Assembly (NCBI GenBank): GCA_021613535.1
Contig: CP075494.1
Span: 6,696,001-6,760,000, forward strand
From: Adineta vaga
Taxonomy: Eukaryota; Rotifera
Reading direction: 5' to 3'
DNA: 64,000 nt
Position 1 is the first letter of the stretch. Each line of letters opens with the position of its first letter. Of the stretch, positions 1 through 12,140 are shown piece after piece. The translations under genes and the position numbers were made by a program. The notes below the pieces were generated by a model. That model searched no databases and was not told the DNA's origin. It saw only the letters and a program-made list of their open reading frames with translations.

Positions 1-603
1 TATGACGTCTTTCCTAAGAACAAAACTCTCATAATGACTCTTATACATCTTACTAAACATTACAATTAATTTGTGCGTATTTAAGAATATTATAATTACT
101 CATGTGAAAATCCTATTTCGTTTATTTCCCATTGTGCTCCTAACCCGGTAAGCAATCCTAATTAAAGTCTGATAAGATTGTTTAATGATTTAAATCCTAC
201 AATCAATAATATTATTCTAACAGATATATTTGACAATGTATATCTGTAAAAATCTTACTACACAGATTAATTATTTTTCAAGCAGCTGAGTGTTTCGCAC
301 GCTCAGATGACCATCTACAAATTTCATTGGTTGATTTTCAACCAATAAAATCTATTCAATCAATCCTCTACGAAAAAATTTATATTCATTTCAGTTTTTT
401 TTTCGAGAATAGAGTTATACTTTCATTGGTAGTCTTTTTATCCATATATCGAAACTTGTCAAGCAAAAAAAAACTTGAACAAACTTTTATACGTACGACC
501 TTGCCTTTAGCTGTAAGCGATATCCTTCCTTCGAGCATCGCTATTGGCATTAAGACGATAGATATAAAAGAGAAAAGAAATACGATAACTTACTGTTGTG
601 TTG
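1..603. other. Upstream region of the Rac gene, no gene seen
   Basis: AT-rich DNA with stops in all frames. A short open frame at 327-611 overlaps the start of the Rac gene in another frame, is low-complexity and resembles nothing I recognise, so I do not count it. The segment presumably carries the promoter and 5' leader of the GTPase gene. Confidence 0.6.
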
Positions 604-1380
604 ATGGCTAATAAATTAAATCCTCATCAAAGTGTACCAATTAAATTAGTAATAGTTGGTGATGGAACTGTCGGCAAAACTTGTATGTTAATTTCATTTA
701 CAAGTAATACATTCCCGGAAGAATATATCCCAACAGTGTAAATCAAATCAATGTATTTTTATTTACAACCTATTAATTAATGTTTTGTTTTAGTTTTGAT
801 AATTATACATCGAATATCATTGTTGATAATGTTAAAGTTTCACTTGGTTTATGGGATACAGCTGGTCAAGAAGATTATGATCGACTTCGACCATTATCCT
901 ATCCTCAAACGGATGTATTCGTTCTTTGTTTTAGTGTAATTAGTCCAACATCATTTACAAATATAATTAATAAATGGATGCCTGAAATTCGACATCATTG
1001 TCCAGATAAGCCAGTTATTTTATGCGGTTTGTTATTGAATAGGTTTTACTCTATTTTTTTTCAATGTAATGATTAATTCATTTTTTAGGAACAAAAATTG
1101 ATTTACGTGAGGATCGAGATTTTGTTAATCAGTTACAAAAACAAAATATTCAACCAATTAAACGTGAACAAGGACAACGTTTATGTAAAAAAATTCGTGC
1201 TTCTAAATATGTTGAATGCTCAGCATTAACACAAAAAGGTCTTAAACAGGTTCGTGTTTATGTCGATAAAGTAACATCTTTTCAATTTTCTTTGTTTTAA
1301 AGGTTTTTGATGACGCTGTTCGTGCTGTATTATCACCAAAAACAACCAAAGTATCCAAAGCATCATGTCTTTTATTATAA
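604..1380 (+). CDS. RAC: Rac-type Rho GTPase
   Basis: Small GTPase of the Rac branch, a membrane switch controlling actin and NADPH oxidase pathways (family knowledge). Four exons: 604-737, 794-1026, 1089-1249, 1303-1380. The P-loop GDGTVGKT, the switch I segment EYIPTVFDNY, the switch II motif [29 protein letters not shown] (guanine specificity) and [11 protein letters not shown] (SAL/K) are all present, and the C-terminus CLLL is a CAAX box predicted to be geranylgeranylated. Compared with vertebrate Rac1 it has an N-terminal extension of about nine residues and lacks most of the polybasic run before the CAAX box, so membrane targeting may differ. It is followed after 184 nt by CKS1 on the same strand. 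Cdc42 is less likely because LSYPQTDVF and ALTQKGLK are Rac-like. Confidence 0.93.
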
Positions 1381-1531
1381 ATAGAAGATACGAGAATGTT
1401 TGAATCTCATTTAATACCGTTTTTCTTTTGTTTTTTATTCATTTTTTTAATCTTTCCAATTCTTTTTTACGCAAAACTATAACACAATTTTGTTTTCATA
1501 TAATGCATGGGTTTTTGTTTTGTTACTATGA

Positions 1532-1548
1532 AATAAATTTTTCTTTAG
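1532..1548 (+). promoter_or_regulatory. Poly(A) signal plus candidate trans-splice acceptor before CKS1
   Basis: AATAAA at 1532-1537 is followed directly by the pyrimidine-rich TTCTTTAG ending at 1548, 16 nt before the CKS1 ATG. This fits 3' processing of the upstream Rac message coupled to trans-splicing of CKS1. A cis intron in the CKS1 5' UTR is the alternative. Confidence 0.45.
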
Positions 1549-1564
1549 ATATTCATACATCTGA

Positions 1565-1942
1565 ATGCCTGTAAAAGAAGTCTACTATAGTGATTCATAC
1601 AAAGATGATATATATGAATATCGGCATGTCATTTTACCACCTGAACAAGCTCAAATTGTTCCACGAACTCATTTACTTACCGAAACAGAATGGAGAAATT
1701 TAGGTAGGAAGATTCTAAGAAGAAAGTGTGTGAATGAAACTTGTTGTCTCTATAGGATTACAAATGTCTGCTGGATGGACACACTTTATGAATCATAATC
1801 CAGGTATGAATGAGAAGGCTTCATTTTTAAATTGATGATCTTATATTTTCTTGTAGAGATATAATCAAATTTGAGTATTCTTTTCGTTTTAGAACCACAT
1901 GTTTTAATTTTTCGTCGTCCATTGAATTTCTCCATAAAATGA
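1565..1942 (+). CDS. CKS1: Cyclin-dependent kinase regulatory subunit CKS1/2
   Basis: Small adaptor that binds cyclin-dependent kinases and phosphorylated substrates in the cell cycle. Three exons: 1565-1703, 1756-1803, 1893-1942, giving about 78 residues, the usual family length. The protein begins MPVKEVYYSDSYKDDIYEYR and contains HVILPPEQAQIVP, the loop [33 protein letters not shown] and a short tail. The hinge proline segment HNPEPHV and the anion-binding residues of the CKS fold (YRHV, W..H) are visible. Start chosen at the first ATG with the full CKS N-terminus. It lies close behind the Rac gene, with an acceptor-like AG 16 nt before the ATG, so it may be the second cistron of a two-gene unit. 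Confidence 0.95.
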
Positions 1943-2754
1943 TTTATTTAGATCGTCTTAGTTTGTTTGTATATCGAAATCGTCGTCAGATATAATATGT
2001 TTTTTCTTTCATGTTTCTAATAAAAGTGAAATAGAATAAAATATTTATCGAATTCTATTTTCTTCTTGGCTTGGAAAGATATGGTTGTTGCATTGCATAC
2101 TTAACATATTCCATTATAGTAATTAGATAAGAAAGTATGCACAAAATGCTTTTGTTTTACAAAATAAATGCAAGTCATGAAAACATTTCAAGTTTTATAT
2201 TCCATTAGTTTGATATTGTTAGAATTGCTGCTCGAATAATTCCACTCATATCCTTAATTTTACGTCTTTATAAATGAAATGAATTTGTCGATACGCTCAA
2301 GTACACATTCACATTTACTATAAGCTAAAAATGCTAGTTTACATATGTGGGTGTCACATGTTAGTTTTCATCAATTAAGAAAAATTAAAGAATTGTATAG
2401 TTTTATACAAAACAATAAACCGGTAGAATGACCTATTGGATTGATATAACTAGATACTTATTTTGCCAATAAATAATGTTGACTAGATCTTCCCTTTTTC
2501 AAAAAAACATGTCATTATAGTCCGTGAGCATTTTCATTTAACATTATTAAAATCTTCGTGAAATTGACGTGAGATTGATCGCATGTAAATTCTCTTTATT
2601 CTTTTCTAATTTTATATTAGATTATCTGAACAGAACAGGTATCCATTTCTCTTTCTAATCGAATTTAAATGATGTTCATGACAGTTGATCAAAACCAGAT
2701 ATTATTTGCATTACATGATGAAATAGAACTGATCTATACTTTCCTAATATAATT
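1943..2754. other. Gap between CKS1 and the small membrane gene
   Basis: Holds the CKS1 3' UTR (AATAAAAG at about 2019 and AATAAAAT near 2036 are plausible poly(A) signals) and AT-rich DNA. I see no further gene or RNA. Confidence 0.55.
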
Positions 2755-3042
2755 ATGACTGCACCAGCAACAAACAAACGATATGAGTTTACTCCAACAG
2801 CATCTATTGTCATCTTTATCTTTATTGGCATTGCCTTTCTTATTGGTCTTATCGGACGTTGTCTTGCTCTCAATCGATCAACAGTAGCGAATACTCAAAG
2901 TTTAGATTTGGAGATTTATAGAGCACCACCAAAAGTTTCGATTTCACAACAAAAACTTCGTTCATCATTAGAAGTGCAACATCATTTAACCGACATTCCT
3001 CTTACACCACTTCCAATCCATCGTGGACCCAAAAATCTATAA
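2755..3042 (+). CDS. Small single-pass membrane protein, unknown function
   Basis: Single open frame of 95 codons without an intron. Residues 1-15 are polar, residues about 16-38 form a strongly hydrophobic helix (SIVIFIFIGIAFLIGLIG) ending at RC, and the remaining tail is polar and Pro-rich (PLTPLPIHRGPK), which suggests a short outer segment, one membrane span and a cytosolic tail. I do not recognise the family. Codon use and the presence of a clear hydrophobic domain favour a real gene, but with no homologue in view it could be a chance frame. It stands alone between CKS1 and a long non-coding stretch. Confidence 0.5.
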   Translation: MTAPATNKRYEFTPTASIVIFIFIGIAFLIGLIGRCLALNRSTVANTQSLDLEIYRAPPKVSISQQKLRSSLEVQHHLTDIPLTPLPIHRGPKNL

Positions 3043-6000
3043 TTTTGACATATGCTTTTTTTTGTTCTACGTACCTGCTCATTGATATGAAGAATAACGT
3101 CAATATTGTTGTCATTTTTTGTATATTATAATTTTCTTCTTTGTTTAGAAGAGAAAAGTAAATGCCTTGATCTGCTTGAAAAAAAAATCACTTGTACTTT
3201 CGCAACGTGCTTTCGAACCTTGTTTAGATATTAATAGAATCAATTTCTCTTCTCATATAAGTGGAGTTGACAACAAAATTTTTTTCCTTTCGCTGCATTT
3301 ACATGTCCTCTTAGATAGAATTGTTGATGACAGAAAAATGTTCTCTGGAGATTTTCATATCTCGAATGAAATACGTTAGAAGATTGCTTCGTTTATATTT
3401 TTGATTGCATTCCCTTGAAATGTTTAACGAAACGAATCGATGGGAATGTGGTACGTCGTAATTAAGTTCATGAATTATAATGTGCGTAATAAAATACTTG
3501 ATAAAGATATTCTGTTTAATCTACCGATTGACGGCATATAATGCAGTGCAAAGGTACACGTTCATGAGTGAATTGATTTTTCACCCAAACACTCAATAGT
3601 AATTCAAAGAATTCTTCGAAAGGTCTTTTTTATTTCTAATGAAAATGCTCTCTGTACTTCAAATGAGAATATCTTCTCTTTCTCATGACAGGAAAGTAGA
3701 AGATCAAAACATATTTCTCTTGTTTTTATTCATGCAAGATCTTATCAAGTTCTTTCTATAAATATCTCTATCCATACTATCAAATTAAATGTAACATAAG
3801 ATCGATAGACAATTACATATTCTCCTTTATCAGATTTCTGACAAGTTTCATTACTTTTGTTTTTTTTCTTGCATGAATTTTATTCTTAATAGGAAAGCCA
3901 AACAAGAGTACTTAGTTTATGATTCCTTTCTATAAATATTCACACACGATATTTTAGTATAAATGAGCAAGAATCTTTAGTTTCCTATATGAGATGCGTA
4001 TAATCTAAAATATACTCAAGAAAAAGATTATATTTGCGTATTCACTATTTATCAAGTTAGAAAAACGAGAGTTTCTGTTTGTTAATTACATCTTCCTGCC
4101 AAATACAGTTGGAAGTAGTTGTTCCGCTCAAACGAAATAACCTGTTCGTCAGTTTAAATACTTTATTCTTTTAATATTTCATATAAGTATCAACAACAAT
4201 TAGTGGATATACGCTATTTAATAACTCGTTTCATAAATTATTTTCAGACGCTTGAGTTGCGTACTTAAACATTGAAGTAAGAGTCCGATGATATTTATCT
4301 AATACTATATCATAGCGGAAAGATTTTGAACGTAACTGTTCTTTGAGGGTACATGCACATTTTTGTTTTTCCGAAAGGGCATCACACTATGTTTACTTTA
4401 AGTTTTACAGCTAATGAAAGTTTTTCACGAGAATAGATTAGCTATAAAACAGGAAGTTTTCCGGTTACTTTACAGTCAGAAGAGCAAAGCTGTAATATAG
4501 AAATATGTTTTTATGGCCGATAGAGAAGAATTCTAAAATTATTTCGAAGAGTACATGATTATTGAATAGGCATCTTCTTTTTATTTTTCATGACGTAGTA
4601 ATTTGTAAGAACAAATCATTATCATAAATCTATTCTTAGAAAACTTCCGTTCATTTTTCAAATTAATGATTTCAACTGTGTGATGTGATATGAATGTAGT
4701 TTTTCAACATTTAATTGTATATAAATGCACATTTATTATATTGACCAACCAACTATTTCCGCCAAACTCATCTGATAGAGTTCACTAAACATCACTTCTG
4801 GTAACAGACACATATATATATATAGCATTCTTATCTATGGAATTAATAGTTCTTTATTGATAGTAAAGCTCATTTTTCGCTTATGAAATACTATTGAAAA
4901 AATGTAAAAATTAAAGGAAAAGTTGTTCTCTAATAACTATTCCGCTTTTCTTTTCTATCTATGTGAAACAAAGTCAGGCTGTTTTTTTTCATTCTTAGAA
5001 TATTATTGTTTACGATAGTTATATTTACGTTTTATTATCTAATGTAAAGCAGAAACGTTCTTCTTGGTGTTTGAATTCACTCGTAAGTAATCTTAGAAGA
5101 ATATCCTCAACAGTCTCACGAAAATTTGTGATTAGAAACGAAAAATATTTATTAATAATATTTGTGCGATACAGTAGAAAATTACCTTTCAAACATATCT
5201 TTTCATTTTTTTCAGAAAACTCCTACTTTTTCAATATAAATGTTTCTCATACTTCTTCTCGAGGAAAAACATACTTAGGAGATCGTGTTCTTATTGGAAA
5301 AAAATATAATCTTACTATTTTACTTGAAGATTCAATTGAAACTAATCTTTTCATTATATTTTTCTTTCCAATACTGTGATTGATTTCGAAACTTCTTAAT
5401 ATATTTACACTGATGAAGCAATCATTCTTTAAAAAAAAAGATTTTCATTGTGTAATGTGAGTCTGCACTTGATAATTCTATTATCAATAGATGAAAAACG
5501 ATGCCATTAGTATGCCCTTAAACAACGTCATTCATGAAAGTAGAATAAAAATCGTGAAACCTTATCTCTATATAAAACATCAGCGATTGATAAGAATCTA
5601 ATACTTCTAGTCAAATGTCATTCGGAGCATATAGATTGACTATAGTCATAGAGTCTAAACGTTGACATTAGAGCTAGAACGAAGAATAATTACAATTTGA
5701 TGATCAATGAATACTGATATCATATCAACTGTAATTATAATATTAAACTGATTAGCATTTTCGATTATATTATATCTATGAAATAACGATATGTTCGAAT
5801 CTAGTTAATCTTATTTAAAGTGAAGAATGTTCTTATAGAATAGCTTTCAACTAACTATTTGTAGACGTGATTGTTGAGAATTATTGGACATGACGACCTT
5901 CTATCATTAATTGCCTGTTATAATAGATCTGTTAAGATTGGAAAATAACACTTCCAGTTGGTTTCGAATAACAGATGTGCACATTTGAATATAGTTTTTC

Positions 6001-7490
6001 TTACAAATTGATGTTCACACTCAATTTGATTATTAGAAAAGAACAGCATGTCAGTGTACAAGAATTCAATCATAGAAGTTCTCTATAGTATAATTAAATT
6101 TTCACCCATTGTACAGTTAATTCATAACGTTTTTCATTAGAAATATTTTCTTGTCTTAAGAAAAACAATTTGTTAAATATAATACTTTCCTTTTTTTCCA
6201 TTGTACCATCGATAATATAAACCATACAAACATCGGTGTTTCAAAGCATTCATCTATCATATAATCTCCAGGTAACTATTCTGTTCCTCAAATAATTCGC
6301 ACTACATCATAGGCAATAAATCTTTCTCTTCAAAAAAGCAATACATAAAAGATCAAAGGTCTCTTTCATTGTAGGCACTTCTTCTAATGGAACAAACATC
6401 TGGCGACGTAACATTCGCTATCTCTTAGAGACTTTTTCGAGGAAGTCGGTAGGCTAATTAGAACAGAGATGCATCTACAAATGCATGCATGTTTGGAAAC
6501 AATTACTAAGAGTATATTACGAGAAAACATAATAGTATGTAATCAACTTGTTTTTTTTTATTGAGTCCTATATCTATTTTGGAATGAAGTTAAATAAGAT
6601 TTCTCCACAGTTGAAATGCAATCTTTCGTTGCGTTTGTTTCTTTTATTCTTAGGGAATTCATTTATGGCTTTCTCTCGTGAGTAAGAACTAAACTTTGCA
6701 GTTGCGTGTAACGATCATTTTTAATGCAATTAATAGAATTTTCTAGTTAAATATAACCATTCGTTAGTGTGCGTATTTGTGACTGAATCGTCCAAACTAT
6801 TCAGATTAGCATTGTAGATCAAGAACTACATCTATATTTATTTCACATGGACATTTTTGAGACAACGAGAGAGATAATTATAAATGAAAATTGAAATGAT
6901 CGATTAGATTATATTGGGAGTAATTTGATGAGAATAATCCCGATCAAATATCGACAGTAAAATGTCACTGCAATGTTTCTTCAAAATTATAATTTTCCTT
7001 TGTCGTCATCGTTTTCTATACGTAATCAATCTAATAGAAGTGAATCGAGTAGTTTCTACTATGAAGTACTTCTATTCACTGAAATGAACTGTGCTTCATG
7101 AAATAAATATTCCAGTAGCGTTTTTCAATTCAGTTAATTGGCAGCAAGGAATAAGGATCGTTTTACGTATATTTATATTGAACATCTGGAATACACTCGC
7201 GTATATGACACTTTAAATGAAAAGAATTGAAATATTTATCGACCACTAAGGGCTGAATAAAGGCATTTCATGAGGGAAATCTTTGCCTCATATAGTGTTC
7301 AAAAGATAAAAGACAAATTTCAGGAATATTTTATTTCTTTTCTTTCTTTATAATCACATTATATTCGTCACGTCAAAACAGGAAAGTATGTTCTCAACAT
7401 GAACAGAAGAAAACCGTTCTTTTTTTTATCTACGTCATTTTCAAGCTATAGGAAACATTTATATCTTTTGCAGATTTAAACAAAAAAATA
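3043..7490. other. 4.4-kb gene-free stretch
   Basis: The longest stretch in the window without a convincing gene. Frames are short; the longest (5071-5379, + strand) is Phe/Ser/Ile-rich low-complexity sequence with no recognisable domain. I see no tRNA, rRNA or transposon coding sequence. It lies upstream of the peptide-receptor gene and may hold its distal promoter, enhancers or a non-coding transcript. Confidence 0.5.
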
Positions 7491-9140
7491 ATGGAAACCA
7501 AATCTTCGAAAAACATCATTGTCAATACAACGATTATAAATGAATCGATTGTTCATCACGATACTTTTATGTTATTTGCTGGTCATCTTTTATTGATATT
7601 TTATTGTTTGATATTTCTCCTCGGTTTACTCGGTATGTTAGTTTTTCATAGAAAATTCTCAATCAAACTAAATTCAATGGTTTATTTTAGGTAATTCAGC
7701 AGTTATCTTTGTTGCTATTCGAAAGTATAAATATCGAAATGTTACCAATTGTTATGTGATTAATTTAGCTCTAGCTGATTTATTATTCTTAATCGTTTCT
7801 ATACCACCTACAACATATTTAGGTTTAGTTAATAACTATCCATTTAGTGAGATAGTTTGTAAAATTCATACGTATCTTGCATATGTAAGTAGATTTGAAG
7901 AGGTTTGTAGAGAGATCTTTGATTCGTTGAATTTTAGGTATTTCTTCTTGCTACTTGTAATACACTAGCAGCAATGAGTATTGATCGTTATTATTATATT
8001 GTTTTACCCAAATCAAAACTGCAATGGCGTACACCTTATACAGCTTTTCTAATTTGTTTGGTCATTTGGGCTAGTATGTTAATCGAAAAACGATTTATTT
8101 TGAAATAAAATTAATCATGTTTCTCTTCAAATAGGTTCACTTGCTTTTATTGTTCCTTATCATTTTGTTTTATATATTGTCGCATCGAATTATAGAACTT
8201 GTGGTGGAAATAATCATGACAATTTTCTCGTTTGTTTTCTTGTTTTCTCTTCTTATTACGCTATTCCACTTGTTATTATTATTGTATGTTATACAAAATT
8301 AGCAATGCATGTTATTCAATCCAATCAATTGATTGCTAGTCATTTAAATACTGTAAGAAAATACTTTTCAAGTGAATGAACATTGCATTTCTCGTATTTT
8401 TTCTTTTTTTAAGAAAAGTGTTTCAAAATTTTTAAAAAAGAAACAACGACGAGTAACAAGAATGGTAAGATTAAATATCTGATGATATCTAACGCATCGA
8501 TAGAAATAGATTTGACTGACAGTTTTCATTTAAAATCATGACATAGATGATAGTACATTAGACTTAAACTTATTCATGTAAATTAATCATAGGTTTAGTT
8601 TCATCAGATATCACACTGTTAAAACAGTCGTACTTCTGTCTTTGAAAACTTCCTTCAAGTTCAAAAAGTCTATAATTAACGTTTCAGGTCATTGTTGTTA
8701 CATTGGTATTTGCTCTCTGTTGGTTACCGATTCATATTCTTGAATTAATGAAATGTGCCAATGTATATATACTTTATACAGCTGCTCATTCTCATCCGAA
8801 AGTTCTCTATACAATTCGTGCATTTTCTCATGCATTAGCATATTTCAATTCCTGTTTAAATCCATATTTATATGCAATATTAAATCGTAATTTTTGTTTC
8901 GATCTTATTAATATAATTCCATCCTATTTCACTTCTTGTAAACAATCAAAAACGATTCGAATATCATATTCAAATCCAAATACTCGATCATTACAAATGA
9001 ATATCTTATCAACTGAAGATTCGCAGAAAAAACAATTAGATGAAGATGATGAAGATGATGATGAAATGTATTATAATGATTCAAACAAAGAGATCAATAC
9101 TGATGTTATCAATTGTCACGTTGAATTACTTCGAATATAA
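7491..9140 (+). CDS. Rhodopsin-class neuropeptide GPCR (galanin/allatostatin-A-receptor-like)
   Basis: Seven-transmembrane receptor for an extracellular peptide, probably signalling through a G protein. Six exons: 7491-7632, 7691-7884, 7938-8073, 8135-8352, 8414-8464, 8688-9140. The extracellular N-terminus has N-glycosylation sites (NTT, NES). TM1 carries GNSAVI; TM2 NLALADLLF; the start of TM3 has a Cys (IVCKIH) for the disulfide with ECL2 Cys (RTCGG); the end of TM3 is SIDRYYYIVLP, an intact DRY; TM6 has FALCWLPIHI; TM7 has NSCLNPYLYAIL (NPxxY). The tail is acidic (DEDDEDDDE). ICL3 is basic (KKKQRRVTRM). Motifs around TM2, TM3 and TM7 are most like galanin, allatostatin-A and kisspeptin receptors, but the ligand cannot be told from sequence alone. 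Intron 5 is unusually long (223 nt). Confidence 0.88.
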
Positions 9141-9370
9141 AATGTAGATTCTTGTTCATTTATTGTTTATACATGAGAAGAAAAAATTAATGAATATTGT
9201 CATATTAGTAATAATTTTATTTGCTGTGGATTTATCACAGATATATTAATTTGTCAAAAACACATAAAAAAAGGAAAGAGAATGCTGATATCATTTGTTT
9301 TTGTTTTTATCGTGCAGATAAAAAGAAAACAAAATCATGCGTTATCGGCAAGAAAACTGTAAAAAAAGAT

Positions 9371-11531
9371 TCAGGAAGAAAGATATTCGTTTTCATAATC
9401 GGCTTGATTAAGTTCATTCCAACGACGTGGAGGATTACGTTTGGAATAACGAAGTGATACTAGATGTCCAACTTCATCCATTGCTTTCAAAGCCTATAAA
9501 AAAAGAAAGAAAAAAGATAATATTTCTCATAAATAGGCAAGAAATTTCTTCGTTTTGAGTATTTACATGATCAAGCATTTCTTTGGTATGACCAGCTGAA
9601 ATACAGAATCGTACACGTGATTCAGTCAATGCAGTGGCAGGAAATCCAACCGTAACCACAGCACAACCACGTTTTAACATTTCACGATTGACAGCACTGA
9701 AAAACAATTTGTGATTAATAGAACAATTTTTAAATCTAATCAAATCTTACGCTATCTTAGCAGGCATAAAAATCATCACTGGAACGACAGGTGAATTATC
9801 ATTTCCATAGACAATAAAACCCATATCAACAAGTTGACGACGAAAATAACGTACATTACAAGCTAATTGTTGAATACGTTTTTGACCTAGAAAAAAAAAT
9901 TCATTTTGATTAACTGAAAAGAAGGCTTCTATTTCTTACCAGCATTTGTTCCATCAAGACCCATAATGATGCTCAAAGCAGATATGATTTGATATACAAT
10001 AGGTGCAGACATACTGGGAGAATAACAACCTGAATGTGTATAGATTCGAATATGATCAATTAATGTCTAAAAAAGTCAAACGATATATTAACATTTTTCT
10101 TTACAATTAAATTCGATCTTACCTTTTTTCCAGCAATATAACCACCAGCTGATCCAAAACTTTTCGTAAATGTACCCATATGTACATCAATATCATTAGG
10201 ATCAGCATTCCAATAATCAACAACACCACGACCGTGAGAACCAATAGCACCTACAGAATGTGCTTCATCCATATAAATATATGCTTTATATTTTTTCTTT
10301 AATGCAATTACTTCCGGTAGTTTACATAATGAACCCTCCATACTAAAGGTCAATGTCAATAGGAAATAGAATAATGAAAAGAAAGGTATTCATTTTTACC
10401 TATAAACACCTTCGACAACAATTAAAATTTTTTTCCATGGACGACATGTTCGAGGTTGACCATGAATAATTGCATCACGTAATTGAAGTTCCAAATCTTT
10501 CATATCTAAAAAGAAAAATAAAGATATTAGCCATAAATTACACTTCATTTCTATTATCTAATTCGAAAATACTAACCATTATGTTCAAATTTTCGAATAA
10601 CTGCACCCGATAATCGAGCACCAAGTATTAAAGAAGTATGATTAAGTGTATCACTAAGTATTAAATCACCCTACAAAACAAAGAAGTGATTGAATCTTTG
10701 TTTATATATATATAAATGAGCGACTTACTTTGCCAGCAATTGCAGGAATATTCAAAGCATTCGTAGCAAAACCCATACCAAATGCAATACAATCTTCGAC
10801 ATTTAAATATTTTGCCATTAATTTTTCTAATTCAACCATATATTGTTGTGTACCTAATTCATGACGTGTACTACACGTTGCAACACCATATTTTTCAATT
10901 GATTTTATAGCTTGTTCAGAACATGGACCAGAATTTTCCGCAAAACCCAAATAATTATATGAACCTAAATTAATCGATGGTAATTTTTTACCACTAAATC
11001 TAAACAGATCAAATCAATCATTATATTTACAATTTAATCAATCAAAAGTTCTTCTTCTTACTTGAATGTCCAATTAAAATCATCAGAAACGCGTTCCATG
11101 ACATCAACTTTAGCTCCGGCAACACTAGCAATCGGTTGATTGAATACATCACGTATACGTGTATATAAATTTCGTGTATAAAAACATTCATAACTTTGAT
11201 AAAGTGGCACAAAATCCTTTACAAATAAAGAATACATAATAAACCTATTAAATTTCTTAGTTCCTATTATACTTTAGGATTGGAATCTTGCGATGTTTTC
11301 TTGTCTTCTAAACCGACATTACGAAGAAAATCACGTAACCATCCAAGGGCACTTAAAATTGCATAACCAAGTACGGTAACAACAGCGGTCCATGTTGGTG
11401 TTTCCTCAAATTCTTCGTGTAATTGATCTGATTGCGATAGATTCTAGAAAACGAACGATCGATAAAAAAACCAATGCACATTTGATCTTCTATACCTTCG
11501 ATTTCTTTTTAGATTTTTTCGTTGCAGCCAT
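9371..11531 (-). CDS. SPTLC2: Serine palmitoyltransferase subunit 2, copy A
   Basis: PLP-dependent subunit of the ER enzyme condensing serine with palmitoyl-CoA, the first step of sphingolipid synthesis. About ten exons with short introns. The N-terminus ([12 protein letters not shown]) is basic and followed by a hydrophobic helix ([13 protein letters not shown]). Family landmarks: [99 protein letters not shown] and the PLP lysine in [18 protein letters not shown]. The segment after it ([20 protein letters not shown]) departs from the usual SHSAVYATSLSPPVVEQ, whereas copy B keeps that form. It stops at 9371. A CAG acceptor directly abuts the ATG. It is divergent from copy B with 2.1 kb between. 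Confidence 0.94.
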
Positions 11532-11540
11532 CTGAAACGA
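11532..11540 (-). promoter_or_regulatory. Candidate trans-splice acceptor abutting SPTLC2-A ATG
   Basis: On the minus strand TCGTTTCAG immediately precedes the ATG, leaving no 5' UTR unless a leader or upstream exon is joined. Consistent with spliced-leader addition; a cis 5' UTR intron is the alternative. Confidence 0.45.
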
Positions 11541-12004
11541 TTTACTCAAGTAGGAAGATAAATGCTAGTGAATAAAAAAATCTCCAATTTATTTTATATG
11601 AAATTGCAACGTCATTGTAATGTTTAAAATAATTTCGTCACCATCACAACATACGGCCACACTCAAAGTATTTATTTACATAATGAATATGACTGAGCGA
11701 AGCATGCATTAACCTCCTTCGAGAATCTAAGCAAAATGAGAAGAAGAAGAAGAAAAAAAAACTTTTCTCGATGCTTCAAGAACATTAGCAAACATTTGAA
11801 GAGTGGCAACACAACTGTCAGTATCGACGCTGTCGGTAAAAACAATCATTTTCTTTGCATCTCATTGGTAACGTGATTCTCATACTATCAAACACGCAAT
11901 ATATATTCGAAACTCTTTAGAATGCACACAATCATAAGTTTACAAAAGATTAGAATAATGAAAAGGATCAACTCACTTTGTTCTCAATCGCATAGAAAGA
12001 GAAA

Positions 12005-12030
12005 GGGAGAGGGAGAGAGAGAGAGAGACA
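12005..12030. repeat. GA-rich simple repeat
   Basis: Near-continuous GGGAGAGAGAGA tract. Confidence 0.9.
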
Positions 12031-12121
12031 GAGCCAGAGAAAAAGAAACACGAATGCTTAACGAAACGTGACCGTATAGGTAACCTATACGATATCAAGA
12101 CGCGAAATTATCGTTCACCAC

Positions 12122-12140
12122 CACACACACACACACACAC
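12122..12140. repeat. CA dinucleotide microsatellite
   Basis: About nine CA units. Confidence 0.95.

Noticed and set aside
327-611. 94-codon frame upstream of Rac
   Set aside because: Low-complexity, no known domain, and overlaps the Rac start in another frame.
5071-5379. 102-codon frame in the gene desert
   Set aside because: Composition follows AT-rich background (Phe/Ile/Ser), no domain and no splice-extended partner.
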